A DNA stretch of 39,629 bases from a virus. Shown here piece by piece: positions 15,066-23,398 of the stretch (its first letter is position 1; every line of letters starts with the position of its first letter). The stretch covers positions 1 through 39,629 of IMG/VR virus record IMGVR_UViG_3300044765_000089; one strand, written 5' to 3'. The notes beneath the pieces are model-generated. The model was not told the origin of the DNA. It did no database searches and saw only the letters and a list, made by a program, of their open reading frames with translations. The translations under genes were made by a program, and so were the position numbers.

Positions 15066-15786
15066 TGGTAGGCGTCCATCCGTTGCCCATGCCACCCCAG
15101 GTAGTCGCCAGGGAGCCCGAGCCCGTATAGGTGCCTTGTCCCGTTAGCGAGTTGAACCCGTTGCCATAGGACGAGGTATTCATGGGCTGGTTGTTACGCT
15201 GTCCGTACCACTGGCCGAAGGCATTGGCGGCCTGACCGAGCAGGTTGGCATTGGCATTCGCAGCGTCGTAACCGTAACTGGCCTGATTCGCCGCATTGCC
15301 CATCAAATAGCTGCCGATGGAGCCTGCTTGGCCGGCTCCAATACTCCCCAGGTTAGAGGCGGCGTTCTGGCCCATGCCGGCGAGCTGGGAGAGCTTGCTG
15401 TAGTACGAGTTGTAGTTCTGGTCCGCCAGGCCCTGGGCGTAATTCAGCACGTCGGCGCTATGTCCGCCGCTATAGAGCGACCCACGAGCTGCCGCAGAGC
15501 GGTCTAGACCCTTCAGGCCTTCCGTAAGGCTGAATTGATAGTCCGGGGACGCATGAAAGCTGGAATAGTCGCCATTGTTCAGCGCACCCAGCCTAGACAG
15601 TGCATCGTTACCAGCGTTGATGTACGGGTTGAGGTTGGCCGCGGTGCGGTCGTAGTTGAGGTTCTGTTGCGCAATGGCCTTGTCGGCCGCCTTCTGCGAA
15701 CCTCTGGCGGCCTTATCGGCTGCGTTGTTCTGCATGATGCCGCCAACAACGGCACCACCCACTGCTGCTGCTACACCCCAGGGCAT
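15058..15786 (-). CDS. Ejection protein (P22 gp7-like position)
   Basis: This 242-residue protein begins WGVAAAVGGAVVGGIMQNNA, a Gly/Ala-rich hydrophobic start, then has an alternating Ala/Gln/Asn body (ADKAIAQQNLNYDRTAANLN, SPDYQFSLTEGLKGLDRSAA, ARGSLYSGGHSADVLNYAQG). This pattern is very common in phage DNA-transfer proteins encoded first in the ejection cluster. The C-terminus is Asn/Gly/Ser-rich and low complexity. Confidence 0.8.
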   Translation of the reverse strand: MPWGVAAAVGGAVVGGIMQNNAADKAARGSQKAADKAIAQQNLNYDRTAANLNPYINAGNDALSRLGALNNGDYSSFHASPDYQFSLTEGLKGLDRSAAARGSLYSGGHSADVLNYAQGLADQNYNSYYSKLSQLAGMGQNAASNLGSIGAGQAGSIGSYLMGNAANQASYGYDAANANANLLGQAANAFGQWYGQRNNQPMNTSSYGNGFNSLTGQGTYTGSGSLATTWGGMGNGWTPTNG

Positions 15787-16133
15787 TACGCACCCCCTAC
15801 GATCTGATGCTCATCCGTCACGACGGGAGCGTTGGCATGGATGCAAAGGACAAGCGTGTCCGGTTCAAGCGACTTGAAAGTGTGCTTCTTGAACGCAGGC
15901 ACGCGAATGGCCGCTTCCGGCGTTCCGCAGCGGATCACTCGGTCCTCGAACAGCACGGAACCGCGAGCCACGTAGGAGATATGCTCGTAGGCATGGGCGT
16001 GCTGAGGAATCACCATGCCGGCCACCGGCAGATCCATTTCCTTGACGAATGTCTTGCCGTCGCTGGTCGTGTATTCCCGACCGATGGGCTGACAGGCATG
16101 GCGAGCCATGCAGCTATCACAAGGGCTGCTCAT
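15786..16133 (-). CDS. Cupin-domain protein with N-terminal cysteine cluster
   Basis: The cupin metal motif is clear: H45 and H47, E50 and G58 in PQHAHAYEHISYVARG, with the later H84 in FKKHTFKSLE. The beginning carries a CDSCMARHAC cluster (C5, C8, C14) that could bind a metal. The gene overlaps the hydroxylase upstream by 17 bases and the ejection gene downstream as ATGA-type coupling, so it is part of the late structural operon. It may be a small metal-binding oxidase, a sensor or a structural cupin. Substrate unknown. Confidence 0.8.
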   Translation of the reverse strand: MSSPCDSCMARHACQPIGREYTTSDGKTFVKEMDLPVAGMVIPQHAHAYEHISYVARGSVLFEDRVIRCGTPEAAIRVPAFKKHTFKSLEPDTLVLCIHANAPVVTDEHQIVGGA

Positions 16134-16689
16134 TGGACCTCCGAATGCAGATGATGAGGGTGATGCGGTCGTCGTCCGACTCGTTAATCACCCAATGAAG
16201 GCGAGAGTTATCGAACGTGTAGAGGTCGCCAGGAAGCGGCCTAAGCTCGGCATCCTCGAAGCAGAAGGCCTGCTTGTCGTTTCCCTTGACCTGAATGGCG
16301 AACTTTTCGTAGTGGCGTGCATGCCACCCTTGGTCAATGTGTGGTGCGACTTGTCCGCCGGGCGGGATCTTGGTAATCAGGACGCCGCCCAGGGCGCCAC
16401 CACCGACACGCCTGACCACCTTTCGGCACAGGGACCAGGCGGTCGGGATTTGCTTGATAACCGGATACCAGGTGGATTCGTGGACATCGTTGAACTTGGC
16501 GATGTCACCATCGAAGTTCGACCAAGCGTTATACCTGACCCATATGTCCGATACGGATTTGTGCGGACCGTGGCCTTCGTAGGCATCGGTGCGCATGCGG
16601 TGCCTGTTCCAGACATCGGGATTTGACTCAATCTGGTTCAGCAGCGGCTTAACGTCGTAGCCACTGTCGATCAGCCTAATGGATGGCAT
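16117..16689 (-). CDS. Aspartyl/asparaginyl beta-hydroxylase-like 2OG-Fe(II) oxygenase
   Basis: This 190-residue protein shows the iron facial triad HxD...H: H117 and D119 in QVAPHIDQGWHARHYEKF, and H165 in NSRLHWVINE. An arginine that could bind 2-oxoglutarate follows (R175 or R183). PLPGDLYTFDNS before the last histidine is the usual Asp/Asn hydroxylase signature. The enzyme would hydroxylate a protein side chain using oxygen and 2-oxoglutarate. Lying between the tail-hub and ejection genes, its likely targets are virion proteins or a host protein made late (inference). Confidence 0.85.
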   Translation of the reverse strand: MPSIRLIDSGYDVKPLLNQIESNPDVWNRHRMRTDAYEGHGPHKSVSDIWVRYNAWSNFDGDIAKFNDVHESTWYPVIKQIPTAWSLCRKVVRRVGGGALGGVLITKIPPGGQVAPHIDQGWHARHYEKFAIQVKGNDKQAFCFEDAELRPLPGDLYTFDNSRLHWVINESDDDRITLIICIRRSNEQPL

Positions 16690-16904
16690 CAGCTGTCCGT
16701 CTGTTCGAGAAGCATGGAGCCCGACAAGAGGTCGGCCCGCACGGGGTCGGTGACGCGGATCTCAAAGACCCACTGGCGCCCCATACCGAACGCCCTGGCC
16801 TGTACGCGTTTGACGAAGTCGCCCGTATCACCCAAGGCGATCTTCCGGAACTCGGACCAGTTGCGGCCCCCGTCCTTGCTGTATCGCAGATCGACGTAGT
16901 TCAT
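16689..16904 (-). CDS. Detached C-terminal segment of the gp10-like tail-hub protein
   Basis: This 71-residue protein contains VDLRYSKDGGRNWSEFRKIA, then GDTGDFVKRVQARAFGMG and WVFEIRVTDPV. This is the motif series that normally ends P22 gp10-family proteins (RYSDDGG..WS, G.Y..R..W.RLG, RVFEV..SDP). Here it is a separate gene. Its ATG overlaps the stop of the large gp10-like gene (ATGA) and has GAAGG five bases upstream, so it is translated by coupling. It probably assembles with the upstream product. Confidence 0.75.
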   Translation of the reverse strand: MNYVDLRYSKDGGRNWSEFRKIALGDTGDFVKRVQARAFGMGRQWVFEIRVTDPVRADLLSGSMLLEQTDS

Positions 16905-18844
16905 GCGGCCTTCAAATAGAAGTCGAAGTAGCAGGCGTCAGTTGGGCCTGTCGCGGAGTCGTCATCACAGCGGACGGCTATGACGTTCGTCCCTGACACA
17001 AAATGGGTCGCGTCGAGGTGAGTGGTAACACCAGCATGCTCGATGGTGCTGCCGTCGGACACGAGATAGCCGTTGACGAAGAACTGATAGCTGTTGTCGA
17101 AGTAGCCGACCAGGGTGTAGCCGTTAGCGCTTACCGCATCCAGGACGATCTTCCGGCGAATCCACAGCCTCTTATTGAGCGGCGTGGCCGTGGCAATGGT
17201 CGTGGAGAAGCGACTGTCATAGGCATGGGCATCCGTGCCTTCGCTCGGCGCACCTGAGATGTCGCCAAAGGGCGCCTGACCGGTTGTCCACGACGAATCG
17301 TCGTAACTCGATCCCGAGTAGTCCGTGTTATCCGTCAGATCGATCGACTTGTAGCGCCACCCTGTTTGCTGGGCGGGGATGACGAGCGAGTAGGTGACCG
17401 AATCCGCCAAATCCCTCTGGTTCGACTGGCTATCGGTCACCCGGACGGTCCAGCTGTATGTGCCCTCCGTGGTGGGTGTTCCAGTGACCAGGCCGTTGTT
17501 GTCGATAGACAGGCCAGGTGGAAGCGAACCACTGACAATCGTCACGTTGATCGGACGATGGCTAGCCTTGATGGTGTACTGGTAACTGACCGGCGAGCCC
17601 ACATAGCCGTCAGGAAGCGCTCCCGTGATAGAGAGAACATTGCTCGGCGGCGGCAATGCCGTGGGCGGCAAGCCGGTATCAATGACCAGTTCCAATCCAT
17701 TGACGATGACGCGGTTCTGATTGTCGTGAAGGACGCCAGTGACGCGGCGGCGCTCCATCTCTATGCCGTCCTCCGTCTGGACATTCCAGTCCAACCGATA
17801 CAGCTTGCCGTTCGAGAAGTCGCCGGCAATCCACATCCCGTTCCAGTACGTCAGCGTATTGATGCGCCAGCGATTGAGGCTCTTAGATTCGCGGCGGTGC
17901 CATTCGCCCGATGAAACGTCATACCCCCACGTCATCCCATCCGGGAAGGTCAGGTAGTAGATCTTGTGCCCCTGATCCTCATAGACCATGGAGAAGCACA
18001 GCGATGTGTTGCATTGCGCGATATCTGCCTCAATGGGGTAAGTAGATACCCGCATCGGGGTATATCCATTCGCCCGATAGACGATGCCATCGTCACCCAG
18101 CCACATCACCGTGTTGTCGATAAGCGACAGGCAATGCGGAGAGGCCGCGCCACGCTCCATGACTACACCAGCTTGGCGCTGGAAAGTGCCCGTGGCCTGT
18201 CCATCGTCAACATAGGGCTCAATCGTCCGCTCGCCTACAAGCCACCATTCGCGGTGAGTGACGATCTGGCCGATGAGCTTGTCGGGCGAACCCTCGGCCT
18301 CGTAGCGATCCAGGGAGCTGTACGAAAGCGCGTCAGCCAGATCCGAGTGGAAGGCGAAGCGACGGCCGGGCTCTACGCCCGTAATGTAGCCATCCACGAA
18401 GTCGAACGAGATGGAGCCAATAAAGGCCTCGTCCGTGATCTGGACAAGGCTACCGTTGACCGTGTTGTAGACGTAGCCAGATTGGCCGTTGGAAATGGCG
18501 ACCTGATTGCCGCCCGTAATCTGGTTGTGGGACATCGACACCCGCCCCGTGCCGGGGATCTTGCCGATGTACTGCGAGGCTCCATCAGGCGTCACCAGGA
18601 ACAGAGATGTCCCCGACACCACCAGGAGTCTACCCTCTACGTTCCGAGCCCCTCGAATCGGCGCACCGGTCCCGAGATCACAAAAGGTGTAATACCCAGG
18701 AGCGCTGCGCAGCTTGGATACGGAGCGCGTCCCAGGACGCTCAGCACGGACGGGGATGTAATTGACCGTATCCTGCACAGACCATGGCTTGGACTCGTCC
18801 GAATAGGCTCCGCCGATGATGGGGGCCGGCTGCCAGCGAGCCAT
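16901..18844 (-). CDS. gp10-like tail-hub (packaged-DNA stabilisation) protein with inserted Ig-like and carbohydrate-binding-like domains
   Basis: Residues 1-391 match P22 gp10-type stabilisation proteins: RWQPAPIIGGAYSDESKPW, VQDTVNYIPV, RSAPGYYTFCDLG, then a beta-propeller-like body ending RVIVNGLELVIDTG. Instead of the normal C-terminus there follows a He_PIG/Ig-like domain (about 395-492; PPGLSIDNNGLVTGTPTTEG) and a galactose-binding-like jelly-roll (about 493-647; WIRRKIVLDA, GYFDNSYQFFVNGYLV, NVIAVRCDDD). The missing C-terminal piece is the next gene. The protein plugs the portal/tail channel, and the insert may project outward and bind the host surface (inference). Confidence 0.8.
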   Translation of the reverse strand: MARWQPAPIIGGAYSDESKPWSVQDTVNYIPVRAERPGTRSVSKLRSAPGYYTFCDLGTGAPIRGARNVEGRLLVVSGTSLFLVTPDGASQYIGKIPGTGRVSMSHNQITGGNQVAISNGQSGYVYNTVNGSLVQITDEAFIGSISFDFVDGYITGVEPGRRFAFHSDLADALSYSSLDRYEAEGSPDKLIGQIVTHREWWLVGERTIEPYVDDGQATGTFQRQAGVVMERGAASPHCLSLIDNTVMWLGDDGIVYRANGYTPMRVSTYPIEADIAQCNTSLCFSMVYEDQGHKIYYLTFPDGMTWGYDVSSGEWHRRESKSLNRWRINTLTYWNGMWIAGDFSNGKLYRLDWNVQTEDGIEMERRRVTGVLHDNQNRVIVNGLELVIDTGLPPTALPPPSNVLSITGALPDGYVGSPVSYQYTIKASHRPINVTIVSGSLPPGLSIDNNGLVTGTPTTEGTYSWTVRVTDSQSNQRDLADSVTYSLVIPAQQTGWRYKSIDLTDNTDYSGSSYDDSSWTTGQAPFGDISGAPSEGTDAHAYDSRFSTTIATATPLNKRLWIRRKIVLDAVSANGYTLVGYFDNSYQFFVNGYLVSDGSTIEHAGVTTHLDATHFVSGTNVIAVRCDDDSATGPTDACYFDFYLKAA

Positions 18845-19257
18845 CAGAGATAGAACCCAGCACGCCAGCCATAGATGTTCGGCTGACTCTCGCCACGAGG
18901 CAGGTCGTCGTACGAAACGCGATCATGGCTGCTTGACTGAACCGCGGCCACAAGCGATGCAAGACCGCTTTGCGCCATGGCAACGACATCAGGATCGACA
19001 GTGACGCCATAGCGAGCCCTCAGACGCAGTGCTAGGTTGTAACCCAGCATCTCCTGAAGCTCAGGGAACAACAGCTCGTCTGTGGGGAGCGTGACTGGCT
19101 GCCATCCCAAGGTAATGCCATCGCCCTCCCACGCCTGAACCATGGCGTTGAGCGCAGTAATGGCGTTCTCCGTCTGCTTCGGAGTAGGTACGTCCTCATC
19201 ATCGACCACGCGGAGGTGGCCGAGCGCGGCACGCACGATGTCGATGACTTGGGCCAT
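18844..19257 (-). CDS. gp4-like tail accessory / head-completion protein
   Basis: This 137-residue protein reads DIVRAALGHLRVVDDEDVPT and QTENAITALNAMVQAWEGDG, then LPTDELLFPELQEMLGYNLA, the pattern of P22 gp4-type tail accessory factors that bind under the portal before gp10. The order coat, gp4-like, gp10-like agrees. The gp10-like gene starts inside its stop. Unlike P22 gp4 no muramidase signature is evident. Confidence 0.8.
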   Translation of the reverse strand: MAQVIDIVRAALGHLRVVDDEDVPTPKQTENAITALNAMVQAWEGDGITLGWQPVTLPTDELLFPELQEMLGYNLALRLRARYGVTVDPDVVAMAQSGLASLVAAVQSSSHDRVSYDDLPRGESQPNIYGWRAGFYL

Positions 19258-19264
19258 GGATAAT

Positions 19265-19296
19265 CCAAAAGAAAGGCGGGGGATTGCTCCCCCGCC
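19265..19296 (-). terminator. Hairpin plus T-run between coat and gp4-like genes
   Basis: On the minus strand GGCGGGGG pairs with CCCCCGCC (8-bp perfect stem, 6-nt loop) just after the coat stop and is followed by TTTCTTTT, then GGA and the gp4-like ATG. It is a strong intrinsic terminator. It probably lets coat be made in excess over downstream genes, with partial read-through or antitermination. Confidence 0.8.
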
Positions 19297-19302
19297 GTTA
19301 GG

Positions 19303-20505
19303 TCACTCAGAGACTCGGCACGCGTGATCCGGACGGACCGCCGCATCGCCATACAGCACGTCGATACGGGTGCGCTCGATGTCGTTCAGGCCATCACCGA
19401 AGGTCATGACGCGGACCGACACGTTCTGAACCGTCGCGGTGTAGCCTTCGCAGCTCGCCAGCACGGGAAGCGGGACGAACGCCGCGCAGAACGCGTCGCG
19501 GTGGAACGCCAGGTTCTGCCGGAAAGTGCCGGCCGTGGCCTGGAAGACCGTGATCGCCGCGTTATCGGCCGGCGAGGCGTTGACCGTGCCCACGACCGTC
19601 GAACTGGTCGGGGTGATCGCCGGATAGATCGACACGGAGCCCGCACCGCCCGCATAGTCCGCCGTCACCACGAACTGACGCAGCTTGCCGGTGGACACAC
19701 CCGTGATCGGGTGAACGGCATAGACGCCAGCAATGGTGAAGATCGTGCCCTTGGGGATAGCGGCGGTGCCGGTATCCACGGCCAGCGAGCTGCCCGTCTG
19801 CGAGCCGCCATTCACCAGATAGCCGGAGATGTTGGCCGCAATGGTCAGCGACGGGATGGACTGGTTCTCGTAGAAATCAAAGCCGGCGTATCGGCCAACG
19901 GCACCGTCATCGAACGCGCCCTTGATCTCCTTCGCGTCATGGAACAGCGTGGCGTTCGCCTCAGCCAGGCCAAGGTTGGCGTCGGATGAGAACAGCAGCG
20001 AACGCTGGCTGGACGGAGCCAGGAAGCGCTCCAGGACCGCACGGGACTGCGCGTACGGGGTGCGGGCCGACGGCGTAGTGCCCCAGGTGCCAACCACGTT
20101 CGGGGTCGCCAGCATGAAGTCCGTCAGCAGATCCGCCTGGACGTACGAGATCAGCGACTGCATCGCCGGGCGCAGGATGCGATCCTTGAACTCGGTGATG
20201 TTGAGTTTCTTCTCCTTCGCCGTGAACTGAAGCGGCACATGCTTCTGCTTGTTCAGGGTCAGGTTGACGTACGATTCCTGGAAGTTGTTGCCAGCACCGC
20301 CACCGGCAAAGACGGCACCATCGAACACGGTGGGAACAGCAGGAATGCCGATCTTGACCGTATCGCCCTTCTGGTAGCCGTTGACGTTCTGGCCGAACTC
20401 GCCAGATCGACCGGTGTTGATGTTCTTGATGAGGTTGGCCTCTTCGACCAACATCGCGGCAGCCTCGCGGGCCACCATCTGGTGGGTAAGCAGGTTATTC
20501 GACAT
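19303..20505 (-). CDS. Major capsid (coat) protein, P22 gp5-like
   Basis: This 400-residue protein starts NNLLTHQMVAREAAAMLVEE and continues NLIKNINTGRSGEFGQ, NGYQKGDTVKIGIPAVPTVF and VPLQFTAKEKKLNITEFKDR, the recognisable opening of P22-type coat proteins (430 residues in P22). It is encoded after scaffold and before gp4-like, the standard order. It would form the T=7 icosahedral shell around scaffold. Confidence 0.88.
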   Translation of the reverse strand: MSNNLLTHQMVAREAAAMLVEEANLIKNINTGRSGEFGQNVNGYQKGDTVKIGIPAVPTVFDGAVFAGGGAGNNFQESYVNLTLNKQKHVPLQFTAKEKKLNITEFKDRILRPAMQSLISYVQADLLTDFMLATPNVVGTWGTTPSARTPYAQSRAVLERFLAPSSQRSLLFSSDANLGLAEANATLFHDAKEIKGAFDDGAVGRYAGFDFYENQSIPSLTIAANISGYLVNGGSQTGSSLAVDTGTAAIPKGTIFTIAGVYAVHPITGVSTGKLRQFVVTADYAGGAGSVSIYPAITPTSSTVVGTVNASPADNAAITVFQATAGTFRQNLAFHRDAFCAAFVPLPVLASCEGYTATVQNVSVRVMTFGDGLNDIERTRIDVLYGDAAVRPDHACRVSE

Positions 20506-20511
20506 GAAAGC

Positions 20512-20529
20512 GCTCCAAAATTAAGGAGC
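20512..20529 (-). promoter_or_regulatory. Small hairpin covering the coat ribosome binding site
   Basis: On the minus strand GCTCC pairs with GGAGC around TTAATTTT. GGAGC is the coat gene's ribosome binding site, about seven bases before its ATG. The weak stem could slow initiation until a ribosome or protein opens it. Confidence 0.35.
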
Positions 20530-20533
20530 CCCG

Positions 20534-21334
20534 TCACTTCCCGGCTTTGCGCGCCCGATACCATTGGTCATCGGTCATCTTCTCCGGCGGTGTTTCAGTC
20601 GGAGAGCGTCCCGAGACCATCGGCGGCGGCGGCGGAGCCTTGGAGAGGGGCTTGGATGGGGTTTCCGGCGCTTTCTGCGTGGCCGTCAGACGCGAAGCGA
20701 TGCGCTTGACAGCGGCGGCGGCCATTTCGGGGCGCACCATTGCCATCTGGAAGGCATCGTCATCGTTACTGCCGAGGTGATAGGCGATTTCCGGTCCACG
20801 CTCGTGGGCCATGATCGCGGCGATGACATCGCTGGGTAGGTCGTAAGGAATGGTGTTGACCACTTCCTCAAAATCGGGGTGCTGCTGGACGAAATCGTCC
20901 ACTCGCTGCTTGTAGCTGATCGATACCTCAGCGTTACGCCGGGCTGCCTCGGCCTGTTTGGCGGCCGCTTCGATCTCTTGGCGTGCGCGATCAATCGACC
21001 ACTGGTGATGCGCCCTGGTGTAGGCCTCAACGTCGTAGTTGAATTGCTCTGGACGCGGCTCATCCTGGGGCGCTGAAGCACTTTCTGCGGGCTTCTTGGC
21101 CGCTTCGTACTCCGCAAGGCGTCGCTGAAGCTCGTTGCGCTCCTGCTTGATACGATTGATGTACTCGGTGGTTCGGTTCTTCTTGCGTTGTTCCTGCTCG
21201 TCCTGAGCCGACTTCTCTGGCTGCGCCTGAACTACCTGTTCGCCGCCATCCTGGGGCGCCTCCTGGCTAACTACTTCCTGCTCTGCGGGCAAAGACTCGC
21301 CCGCACCCTCAACAAGGGTGTTCTCTTCGCTCAT
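20534..21334 (-). CDS. Scaffolding protein
   Basis: This 266-residue, highly charged, Gln/Glu/Ala-rich protein has a disordered acidic N-terminus (PAEQEVVSQEAPQDGGEQVV), a coiled-coil (NRIKQERNELQRRLAEYEAA, IEAAAKQAEAARRNAEV) and a short basic C-terminus (DDQWYRARKAGK), which in P22-type scaffolds binds coat. Position between portal and coat is decisive. It would direct procapsid assembly and then exit. Confidence 0.85.
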   Translation of the reverse strand: MSEENTLVEGAGESLPAEQEVVSQEAPQDGGEQVVQAQPEKSAQDEQEQRKKNRTTEYINRIKQERNELQRRLAEYEAAKKPAESASAPQDEPRPEQFNYDVEAYTRAHHQWSIDRARQEIEAAAKQAEAARRNAEVSISYKQRVDDFVQQHPDFEEVVNTIPYDLPSDVIAAIMAHERGPEIAYHLGSNDDDAFQMAMVRPEMAAAAVKRIASRLTATQKAPETPSKPLSKAPPPPPMVSGRSPTETPPEKMTDDQWYRARKAGK

Positions 21335-21377
21335 GTCTTCCTCTCGGGGTCGGCCTTCAACCGGCCGTTGGGTGAAA

Positions 21378-21415
21378 GCCCTGGCTTAGGGCGTAAAAAA
21401 ACCGCCTTGCGGCGG
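21378..21415 (-). terminator. Tandem hairpins at the end of the portal gene
   Basis: On the minus strand CCGCC-GCAA-GGCGG, inside the last portal codons, is followed by seven Ts. A second stem, GCCCT-AAGCC-AGGGC, overlaps the stop. The first is a short but T-rich intrinsic terminator. It may attenuate transcription into scaffold and coat, or mark an mRNA end. Confidence 0.6.
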
Positions 21416-23398
21416 CTGCATTCCATCGGCTTGATCCACCGCCCCCTCTTGAGGCATCGGTGGAGTAACCATCTTGTGGTATCTCTCAAGCGTCGCCGCT
21501 TGTGTATCGACGGCCCCGGCGTGATCGCGGCCAATCTCGGCCATGGTCTTGGCCGGCAAGAGCTGAGCCTCCACGGTCGTTTTGTTGGCATCCGCCTTGG
21601 CACGCTCAGCGTCGGCCAGCTTCTTCTGCACCTCGGCCATGATGCGCGGGTCAGGCTGCGGCGGAGGCGGTAGCGGATCGCCCTTTTCAGGTTGCAACAC
21701 GCCCTGCTTGACCAGCTGTAGGCGGAAGGCCTCGGATACCTGCTCTGAGCCCGGCAAATCCATGTTCTTAAGCACCTGCCAGGCCAACAGGCTGCCCACC
21801 ACGGGGTTGATTGGGCCAACCTGTCCCGCCAGCTGCGTAAACGCGTCCACGGCCTCCATGCGCTGCGTGGCGTAGGTCGGACCGACCGTAATCACCACGT
21901 CATAGCGGCCCTTGCCAATATCGTTGACTACGTGCTGCTCGCCCGTAATGGGATCGGTGACGGTCTGGTAGAGCTGTTTCCAGTCCTCACCGCCGTCCTC
22001 ACCAAGGATGCGAACAACGCGAGGCGTATCCATGACCTTGGGGATCATGTCCACGAGGATTTCGTATGTGAAGCGGATCGCGTATGACAGGTTGTCCACG
22101 TAGTTGAACGTGGCAACTGCGCCCTGCTGCTTGCGGCTGTTGATAGCAACGCCGCTGGTCTCGTTCGACCTGGCGCCCAGGGAGGCGTCATAGATGCCCG
22201 TGGTGGCCTTCAGGTCGTCGTTGTCCATGCCGGCCATTTGAATCAGGGCCGCAGGCACCTCTGCCTGATTTGACCTTACTGGCATCCCCTCTGCATCGTC
22301 ATTGACGGGCAGATATGGGAAGTCTTCCGAGTTGGCCTTCTTCCAGAAGTTCTCAAGCCCCTTGATCCACTTGTTCTTGACGATGAACGGAGCTTTCGGA
22401 GCCTTGGCTACCGCCTCGATCATCGCCGTCCGGTGGACATTGTGGAGGCGCTGCTGGTCCTTGCACTGACGCACTAGACCCTGCCAATAGTCCTCCCCGT
22501 CAACGTTGTCGATCTGACCCCATACCGGGACAATCGGGATGTACTTGCAGGGAAACTCGTACTCGTCGGTCAGCCATTCCACGCCATTGGTCATGCGCAT
22601 GTAGACCTTGTGGTCATCCACCATGCGCCGCTTGACGATCTGGATACCGGCTGCGGTTAGCGCGTCCTCGTCCTGATCAAGCTCATCGGCGAATACGGAG
22701 CGTCCATCGGAAAGCGCCCACAGCTCGCGCTTAACCGGCTTCTTGTACCAATACTCGGCAATGCGGATCTTGTCGGCATCGCGCCAATTCTTGTAGTCGC
22801 TCTCGTCAGAGTCGAAATCCACGTCCTGCGCCTTGGGGTAGAGACGCTTGAACTCTTCCTTGGCAATCGTCTCTTCCACGAACCAGAACATGGCATCGCG
22901 CCGGTCGCGCTCCATGGCGGCCGGGTCGCACTTCGCCGAAAGGGCATTGTGGATCGGCTTGATATAAATGCTCTGGTCGAAGCTGTCCGGCTTCTCGTAA
23001 TCCGTGCAGATGCGCCACGCACCGAAGCCACCCTTGACGGCGGCCTCGAAGGCGATGTCGTACGCCTGATCGGCATTGCTGACCGACTCGATGTTGCGGC
23101 ACAGACCCTGCATGATTTCAGCAAGCCCCGTGTCGCTCTCTTCCACGCCCCGCACCTTGCCCTGTGGCCTTCCCTGGCGCATCTCGTTCACGACCTGGCG
23201 GACGTGGGCCTGCAGCTTGGGAAACTCGTAGCAAGGGCGGTCACCGCGGCGAGCCTTGATCTTAGAGTCCCATTGCTCGCCCGGGACGGTGACGAACTTG
23301 ATGTCCGAGCGCGCATGGTCGTAAAGCTCTGCGCAATGGTCAGCCGTGCGCTCGTACCGCTTGCGCATCTCGGCCAAAGCGTCGTCGTCTTTACGCAT
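21386..23398 (-). CDS. Portal protein, P22 gp1-like
   Basis: This 670-residue protein has the N-terminus typical of P22-type portals: ALAEMRKRYERTADHCAELY, then DIKFVTVPGEQWD and RPCYEFPKLQAHVRQVVNEM. The middle has DYWQGLVRQCKDQQRLHNVH and the C-terminus is helical, Gln-rich and ends in a Pro-rich tail. P22 gp1 is 725 residues. It forms the dodecameric channel for DNA packaging and exit. It begins at the terL stop (one-base overlap). Confidence 0.9.
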   Translation of the reverse strand: MRKDDDALAEMRKRYERTADHCAELYDHARSDIKFVTVPGEQWDSKIKARRGDRPCYEFPKLQAHVRQVVNEMRQGRPQGKVRGVEESDTGLAEIMQGLCRNIESVSNADQAYDIAFEAAVKGGFGAWRICTDYEKPDSFDQSIYIKPIHNALSAKCDPAAMERDRRDAMFWFVEETIAKEEFKRLYPKAQDVDFDSDESDYKNWRDADKIRIAEYWYKKPVKRELWALSDGRSVFADELDQDEDALTAAGIQIVKRRMVDDHKVYMRMTNGVEWLTDEYEFPCKYIPIVPVWGQIDNVDGEDYWQGLVRQCKDQQRLHNVHRTAMIEAVAKAPKAPFIVKNKWIKGLENFWKKANSEDFPYLPVNDDAEGMPVRSNQAEVPAALIQMAGMDNDDLKATTGIYDASLGARSNETSGVAINSRKQQGAVATFNYVDNLSYAIRFTYEILVDMIPKVMDTPRVVRILGEDGGEDWKQLYQTVTDPITGEQHVVNDIGKGRYDVVITVGPTYATQRMEAVDAFTQLAGQVGPINPVVGSLLAWQVLKNMDLPGSEQVSEAFRLQLVKQGVLQPEKGDPLPPPPQPDPRIMAEVQKKLADAERAKADANKTTVEAQLLPAKTMAEIGRDHAGAVDTQAATLERYHKMVTPPMPQEGAVDQADGMQPPQGGFFTP

